NCBI GenBank assembly: GCA_013115135.1
Contig: JABANP010000722.1
Span: forward strand, 1 to 20,694
From: Perkinsus olseni
Lineage: Eukaryota; Perkinsozoa; Perkinsida; Perkinsidae
Reading direction: 5' to 3'
Length of the DNA stretch: 20,694 bases
Shown in pieces: positions 15,638 to 20,694 of this stretch. Every line of letters begins with the position of its first letter. Positions within the stretch are counted from its first letter, which is position 1. The notes under the pieces were generated by a model that was not told the DNA's origin, made no database searches, and saw only the letters and a list, made by a program, of their open reading frames with translations. A program made the position numbers and the translations under genes.

Positions 15638-15915
15638 AGCCCTTCGGCGCTACGGTTTAGACGGTCACGAATGGTCTTCCCGATAGGCTAATGCTCCCAA
15701 CGCAGGCGGTGGTTGACGGAAGGCTCAAGAGCTGGACCTTTCCCCGAGTGACGACCAACCTCAAGCCAGATGCCGTTCGAACCTGCCCGCGACGACCGTA
15801 CCTGGGGAGCAGGCGCGAGATGGTTGCGCTTTCACTCTTGGTGGCGAACCTGGCCAAGTCTGTCTCGGTATGCAATTTGCGGTGATGAGCGACGCCTCGC
15901 CGGTGGCTGGCGCAG
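15638..15915 (+). other. stretch downstream of the protease, possible pol linker
   Basis: Plus-strand frame 15691-15885 (64 codons) includes a PTQAVVDGRLKSWTFPRV segment that could belong to the protease-RT linker of the same element, but I cannot match it to a domain. No RT motif is seen before the array fragment at 15916. Confidence 0.3.
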
Positions 15916-16002
15916 CGTGTAAATTGTACGTGTAGAACATGCACGAATCAAGCGTGTATGGATCTAATTTTACGAATGGTCACTGTACCGAATGATCCTC
16001 GC
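15916..16002 (-). repeat. 15-bp-period array fragment (block I)
   Basis: About five degraded units, on the plus strand TTGTACGTG, CATGCACGAATCAAG, CGTGTATGGATC, TTTTACGAATGGTCA, CTGTACCGAATG. On the minus strand the edge reads GCGAGGATCATTCGGTACAG, matching the GTGAG-N-ATCAT edge of blocks A, C, E and F except for GC in place of GT. It lies 3' of the protease region in the same sense. Confidence 0.65.
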
Positions 16003-16695
16003 TGCCCAGCGTTCAACTCCACCTTATCAAGAGCCCGAGGCATGGGAAATCTTCATGAAAGCTGATGTCTATATGATAACGTCATGAAAGCAATGATAAC
16101 GTCAAACGTCCACACGTCGAGGTTGAAGCTGTCAATGACTCGACTAATCGCCAAAAACGGCGGGAATACGTGCGGGCCACACACGGCAATACGGCCATAC
16201 CTCTGGAGAGATTGGTTACTTGGACGAGACGAATGTGAATTTGTTTATAAAATGAGGAATGGCTAGGTCGGTCAAGGGTTTGCGGGGTGTTCTGAAGGAA
16301 GGGTCCAGCAAAGGGCTCAATTTCCACTGCTAAAATCCCGGTCTACCGTCCAGCGAGTTCTACCGTCCGCGAACTCGCTTAATCATTGGGAAGAGAGCTC
16401 GTGTCGCGAATCGAACAGCCGGGGAGAAGACACTTCTGCCTGGCGACCCCCCTTCCATGAGAGGGATGGGCGGGCGCAGAAAATCTACATCGCACCCGAC
16501 AACAGAGTGTCCGACACCGACTCGTCAGTGAACGCCTCGGCGGTGACGCCCACTCTCCTGCACGCAAGCACACAGCTGTCTCCTGAAGCGGACTGCCTAA
16601 GATTTTCCCTCGACACACGATGTGTATCATTCCCTTTAGCTTCATTATCTAGACCGCTCTGAGATACCACAAGATCCAAAGAGATCACTAGATCC
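16003..16695. other. stretch without a recognisable gene
   Basis: Short frames only, on both strands, with no motif. A direct repeat ATGAAAGC-ATGATAACGTCA-like pair is present at about 16054-16100, and a 9-bp-stem hairpin at 16352-16379. The minus-strand frame 16485-16886 (133 codons) overlaps the candidate transposase relic on the other strand and has no recognised domain. Confidence 0.45.
16352..16379. repeat. hairpin with 9-bp perfect stem
   Basis: AGCGAGTTC (16352-16360) pairs with GAACTCGCT (16371-16379) around a 10-nt loop. The loop and the upstream flank share the word CTACCGTCC. Function unknown; it could be a transposon end. Confidence 0.6.
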
Positions 16696-17043
16696 ATGAC
16701 CAAAGATGTCTGTTCAGAGATTGTTGGAAAGATGCTTGACCAACAACTGATGCCGGCAGCGGATTTCACGACTCTGGTATTCGTTGGTGACAACGCACCG
16801 GCCCACTCCGGGTTAGAAGCTGTATCCAATGGCAGAGGTATATCATCGCTTGTCTTATCTACCCATTCTACTCCGCCAACAAGCACCTATACTTATACTC
16901 CTCAGGAGTACCTATACCATACCAGCACCAAAAAATTGCGTGGCATCGCCTTCGCCATTGACTCGATGACATTGAGCCCATCCGAAGTTTTGAAATCACC
17001 TAAGTCACCATCTACATCGCCAACACTGTTGTCTAATCTATAA
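16696..17043 (+). pseudogene. possible relic of a DDE transposase
   Basis: The plus-strand frame from ATG 16696 (115 codons) contains FVGDNAPAHSGLEAV at about residues 32-46. The D-N-A-x-x-H motif is characteristic of the second catalytic Asp of Tc1/mariner, pogo and DDE_3-type transposases. It is preceded by an M-T-K-D-x-C helical stretch and followed, at about the right distance, by STHSTPPTSTYTYTPQEYLY, which may be a decayed LPPYSPxLNPIE segment. The first Asp and the final Glu cannot be identified. The minus strand has an equally long open frame here, so a chance match is possible. Confidence 0.3.
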
Positions 17044-17600
17044 TCCTCTTCGTCAAGGAGTATCCTCTGCACGCCGTTGAGAGGCGTTCCGTCTACTGAG
17101 ATTCCAATGCTAGCTACAAGAAATCACAGATGACCAACTACATCGCTCCACCGTCCTTCACGGCGCTGGCCCCCGTCATAGAGCAAATCACCTAACTCAT
17201 ATTCACTTCTTGGCCAAGTTGTGAGCCAGCGGTTCCCCCGGTTTCCGTGCGGCATTCAGCTCAATGAATTATCTCTTCCGGTAAAGATTAAAAATGGCTT
17301 CAGCATGCGGAGCAATGGTTGCAACAAGGTCCGCCACGAGGGCATGCACAAGAGTTGATCTCCGAGCAAATTTAATAAGAACCCTCTGCGCTCCGAGGCC
17401 GAGGACCCTCGGAGATTTGTTCCTCTCGGCTCCACCTTTCTTTCACCGGGTCGCCACCAGGAGGGGCTAAGCCGACTCCCACATGAGCCACCCCGCCCTC
17501 GAAACAAGAGGAAGCTATAGAGCTCCCGTAGATCATGCGGGAGAACTAGTAGCTGCTTCGCCAAACTTTGAAAAAAAAGCCCAGCGCATCAGAAACGCGA
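17044..17600. other. stretch without a recognisable gene
   Basis: Minus-strand frame 17256-17564 (102 codons) has no recognised motif. The stretch holds a GC-rich hairpin, CTCCGAGG (17391-17398) against CCTCGGAG (17407-17414), with an 8-nt loop, and a third CTCCGAG word at about 17360. Confidence 0.4.
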
Positions 17601-18203
17601 AATTTCATGCACGCATCGAACACATCGTGGTTGGTGGCAGTGGTAGCGAGGCGTGGACGAGAGAGTCAGGTCTTGAGCTTATGTTGGCGTCCAGAATAGC
17701 TCGAAGCTTGGCCTCGCAATAAAGACGGCCGGTCGCAGCGTCTTGGAACGTGAAAGAAGCAGGCTAAGCTGGACGTCTCGACAAGAACGAGACGGAGCTG
17801 GCGATTCTCGAAGACAACCGCTTTCATGGACCACCCATCCGGCAAGGGAGAAAAGATAGGGCTAGCAGCTAAGACGGCAGCCAGAGTATCGCGATCGATG
17901 AAGGTAGGCGAAGCGTGCATGGCGGATAGCTTGGGGGCATCTGCCACGGGGGACCGATGGGAGTGGAGCCAAGGGAGGTCGGTAGGTGTAGGACCGGACG
18001 TTGCGGGGACAACAAGGGTGCAAGCAGTTGATATAGATGATCTCGTGCTCAAGGAGGCCGTAGTCGATGGTGACGTAAATGGATGAGGAGACGGTGTGGG
18101 GGTTACCAGGCTCGTCTAGAAGCTCGGGAACGACGGAGAGAATGCAATGAGCGCGGAGGACGTCTCGATAACTCACGGTAGTCAACGATGCCGGGTCTAC
18201 CAA
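17600..18203 (-). pseudogene. unrecognised degenerate minus-strand coding region
   Basis: Several overlapping minus-strand frames look like pieces of one decayed protein. They are SYRDVLRAHCILSVVPELLD with YVTIDYGLLEHEIIYIN (18203-18010), then in another frame PTFIDRDTLAAVLAASPIF and LPDGWSMKAVVFENRQLRLV (17960-17780), then in a third frame TGRLYCEAKLRAILDANISS (about 17735-17675). The composition is protein-like rather than random, but I cannot name a family. It could be a gag or host gene relic. The chance that it is real coding sequence is about even. Confidence 0.3.
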
Positions 18204-18521
18204 GCGGACGGGTTGGCTTGCTGGAGATGTAAGGCGGCCCTGTCAGTTGTAAGAGATTCTCTCGGAAACAATGAGTGCAATCAGTGCTTGCTTAGACCTG
18301 AAGGAGACGGGCAGAGATGCACGCATTAAAGCTCTGGACGGTGGTAGGAGGGACCGGAGCTACGGTTCTGGATGGCTTGTCGTGCTTGTGGGGGCAGCTC
18401 AGCATCATCAAGGAGGGGATAAATGCCCTCGAGCGTTTGCTTAGCGTGGGAGTGACGGACCCCCGAGGCAGACCATCGGCTGTTGGGTATCCGTGCTTCG
18501 TCCATAGTGTTTTGGCTTCGA
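18204..18521. other. stretch without a recognisable gene
   Basis: Frames 18317-18538 (plus) and 18292-18543 (minus) overlap and neither shows a domain. Confidence 0.4.
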
Positions 18522-18660
18522 TGAAGAGGAAAAAATAAAACAAAAGAAAGGGAAAAAAGAAAAATAACGGGGAAAAAGGGATAAAATAGGGGAAAAGGAG
18601 AGCAAGAAAAGAATGAAAAAGGGGAACAAGGGAAGAAAGAAATGAAAGAAGAGAATAGAT
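18522..18660 (+). repeat. polypurine tract (GA-rich) of about 140 bp
   Basis: Almost uninterrupted A and G on the plus strand, with repeated GGGGAAAA and GAAAGAA words. It is followed by AT-rich sequence with GTACCATTA words (18665-18720) that could be decayed array units. Such a tract can form triplex DNA. It is far longer than a retroelement polypurine primer site. Confidence 0.75.
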
Positions 18661-19107
18661 AGGTATACTATTATAAGTGTACCATTACTACCTGTACTTG
18701 TACCATTATTAGCGTACGTCACTCTTGTTATTATTCGTAATATGCTTTGCACTTCTCCCATCTCTCGTATCACTATTAGATTGCCATTTGGTGTGAGGAG
18801 AGACGGCCATATATACTATCATGATCAGCGAGCAGCTTTCTTTTGGACATTTTAATTTCAGAGCTTTACTCGAAGGTCATTTCCTACGTCGAGGAAAGCT
18901 GCAGCTGTATGAAAAAACTTTGATTGAAACTGATGCAGACATCAAACTATAGTCTAATGCGGCGGAGGTCTTCACTGGCCTCTCAGTATCGGCAGTGGTT
19001 TCATTCAAGAAGAACTTTGGCGATGAGGTGGGTAGGTTTGATCCGGCTTTTCTGCGGTTGCCGGATTCCATTGATATTGACGAGAAAGGTCCGATCGACA
19101 TCGTTAG
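18661..19107. other. stretch upstream of the second gypsy-like fragment
   Basis: A plus-strand frame around 18840-19100 contains SVSAVVSFKKNFGDEVGRFDPAFLRLPDSI, which may belong to the RNase H-integrase linker of the fragment that follows. I cannot align it to the minus-strand copy, so it is not called. Confidence 0.35.
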
Positions 19108-19771
19108 ACTGACCTCACAGTCGTCATTGCTGCTGCCGACCCCATTCTCTTTAATTGGGTGTTAACTTCCAATGAGGAGCCTCCAAAACGACTCCTACCA
19201 GAGCGCGTTGATCTTGGTCTACCGCGAGTCTTCTCAAAATTTGATGTCAATGAGTATTACGTACTAGTAGGATGTTATGAGCCTCTATATCAAGCTGTGA
19301 CGATGCGTGTCCCCATCATACCCGGAGCCCTTTGAGGTGAGTTCGTGCATGGTCACTTGGGTCAACGACGAGTACTACTTGCCTTGACTTCTATGGGTTG
19401 GTTCCCTTCTGTCGTCCCTGATGCCACAGATTTCTGCAGCAGTGTGGTATTTGTTTGCGCTGTACGAAGCCGTTGTTTGTTAGCCACGATATTGATCTGT
19501 TCTCATGGAGTCTCCTGGCTGGTGCCAAGCCCTTCAGCATCGTGTGCGCGGATGTGATGTACATCAACAGGTGCCTTTTTTCACGCAACAGCGTGTGGTG
19601 AGCAAGTTTGTTTGCTTGGTGACCTCACGTGGTGACGACCTCGCAGTTTTTACGAATCGGTGAGGCGACGGATGAGTTCATTTGGACGGTGGGTTAACGT
19701 TTGAGTGGCATAGGTTCATACCACCCTCAAGTAGTTATTCCCATTGAATAGCTGGCCGTTGTTGAAGCTGT
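19108..19771 (+). pseudogene. second, diverged gypsy-like integrase fragment
   Basis: The plus-strand translation aligns with the minus-strand integrase (2057-3418). The matched pieces are LPERVDLGLPRVFSKFDVNE against FPEDVPVDLQQVMAISFEID, EFVHGHLGQRRVLLALTSMG (zinc-binding His pair), then after a frame change CGICLRCTKPLFVSHDIDLF and FSIVCADVMYIN (zinc Cys pair and first catalytic Asp), then TQQRVVSKFVCLV. A TGA interrupts it near 19333. The segment with the second Asp is missing, and a degraded piece near 19710-19765 may hold the final Glu. Identity to the other copy is low (perhaps 35-45 percent by eye), so this is a separate lineage of the same family. It ends at array H. Confidence 0.8.
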
Positions 19772-20040
19772 TGCGATTTGTGTAAACAGGCGACTGTACC
19801 GAGCGACGTTGTACGAATGAAGCTTGTACCCCTGGATACTGTACGCGTTGTCAGTGTATGACTGCATACTGCACGACTTGTCACTGTATCCGTGGGTACT
19901 GTACGAACTGTCAAGAACCGCCTTATCGCTGTCCGGTTTGGAACGGTACGATATACTGTTGTATGGATGAAAGGACTACCAAATAGAGTCTGTACGATTC
20001 CTAGCGTGTACGAGTTGTCACTGTACAAACTGTCATTCAC
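19772..20040 (-). repeat. 15-bp-period array, block H, inverted copy of block B
   Basis: About fifteen units, on the plus strand like CTGTACGAACTGTCA. The reverse complement aligns with block B (4668-4950) from its GTGAATGACAGTTTG edge at 20040 through the shared leader to the CGCAA-like end. It lies 3' of the second integrase fragment, with its non-GT edge touching it. Confidence 0.83.
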
Positions 20041-20694
20041 CCAGCCAACAGTGTTCGGACTTTTACCTGAAGGTAGGTAGGAATCCTGCATGACCCAGTT
20101 CTGCATGCGCTGCTCCCGCCACTTCAGCCATGATGGACCGCGGAATCACCGTCTGGGTATGCTCATGTGCCTGACCCGTTCTGGAGGCGATACTGCCCCT
20201 CGCTACACTCATTTTCAGAATACCGTCATCTACAAAAAGGTGATACAGGTAGCCACTGCGGTCTCAAGTAGACTCAGAGCCTCCTGTCCCGATGCTCCGC
20301 TCCCTGCTCCTCCTGCTGCGATGGCCTCCTGCTCCGATGGCCCGAGCAGTTCCCCCATCATCGACTCGTGAGCTTGGATATGGCGGACCCACCTTTCATG
20401 GAGATCATCAGTAAGGTGATGAGTAGTTGACTCGACATTCTCAGGGGTGTCGGACTTTCGTGACCGAACGACCGCCCGTCAGGCCTGAAATGCAGAGTGG
20501 AGGTCAACGAATAGAAGGGAACTGGTCATTGGAATTCTCGGTAATCCACCGAAGTTCTGCTTCGACGTCGTGGTTGTTAACAGGTTTATGTTAGACACTG
20601 TTCCACATCATTGCATACAGTGTCCCAACCGGCCCATTTCCAAGCTATGCGCCTCATCGAGTGAGCATGGGAGCGACTTATCGCTTCTGCTGCT
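20041..20694. other. stretch to the window end, one weak zinc-finger-like frame
   Basis: Plus-strand frame 20090-20371 starts with FCMRCSRHFSHDGPRNHRLG, a C-x2-C-x11-H pattern like a single C2H2 or C2HC finger, but the second His/Cys position is not convincing and the rest is low-complexity Ser/Pro/Ala. At 20594-20624 the 8-bp inverted words GACACTGT and ACAGTGTC, 15 bp apart, may be stray array-like units. No gene is called. Confidence 0.35.

Noticed and set aside
16485..16886. 133-codon minus-strand frame
   Set aside because: No recognisable motif, and it overlaps a frame with a better (though weak) motif on the other strand.
18441..18773. Phe/Leu/Ser-rich 110-codon minus frame that looks like membrane segments
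   Set aside because: It is only the translation of the polypurine tract's complementary strand (TTT, CTT, TCC codons).

Overview
The window looks like a transposon graveyard from a eukaryote, most likely a protist. The evidence is reverse transcriptases of three different families (a LINE-like non-LTR type, a Ty3/gypsy-like LTR type and a DIRS/Ngaro-like type with tyrosine recombinase), no operon structure, no bacterial ribosome-binding sites, long gene-free stretches, and many frameshifted or truncated element copies. I see no intact host gene. A perkinsid-like alveolate is a guess, not something the sequence proves.

Layout. 183-1153 (minus) holds a frameshifted LINE-like reverse transcriptase followed by an unrecognised basic coding region. 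2057-4667 (minus) is the pol region of a Ty3/gypsy-like retrotransposon (RT, RNase H, integrase) with two frameshifts and one in-frame stop. 5918-6198 is a fragment of the DIRS-like element. 6212-6451 is one copy of a 240-bp repeat whose second copy (14322-14561) precedes a broken gag-protease region (14428-15637). 8202-11371 is the best preserved element: a DIRS/Ngaro/PAT-like retroelement with RT-RNase H and a tyrosine recombinase that keeps its catalytic residues, followed by a 45-bp direct repeat pair that fits the B1/B2 halves of split direct repeats. 16696-17043 may be a relic of a DDE transposase. 19108-19771 (plus) is a second, diverged gypsy-like integrase fragment.

The unusual signal is a family of degenerate tandem arrays with a strict period of about 15 bp and a core reading CGTACA (or TGTACG on the other strand). 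At least nine blocks, of roughly 85 to 335 bp, are scattered across the window in both orientations (1154-1488, 4668-4950, 5463-5766, 7954-8201, 11930-12060, 12133-12467, 13463-13714, 15916-16002, 19772-20040). Two are near full-length inverted copies of each other, both 335 bp. Most blocks have one defined edge reading G-GTRAG, like a 5' splice donor, and several have a GC-centred palindrome at the other edge. The G-GTRAG edge directly abuts the truncated 5' end of a reverse transcriptase in three cases of three different RT types. This looks like a mobile, introner-like or Helitron/MITE-like repeat family that I do not recognise.

A second structural oddity is a run of short near-perfect palindromes with 1-5 nt centres between 12961 and 13973. 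The remaining gene-free stretches are listed as such.
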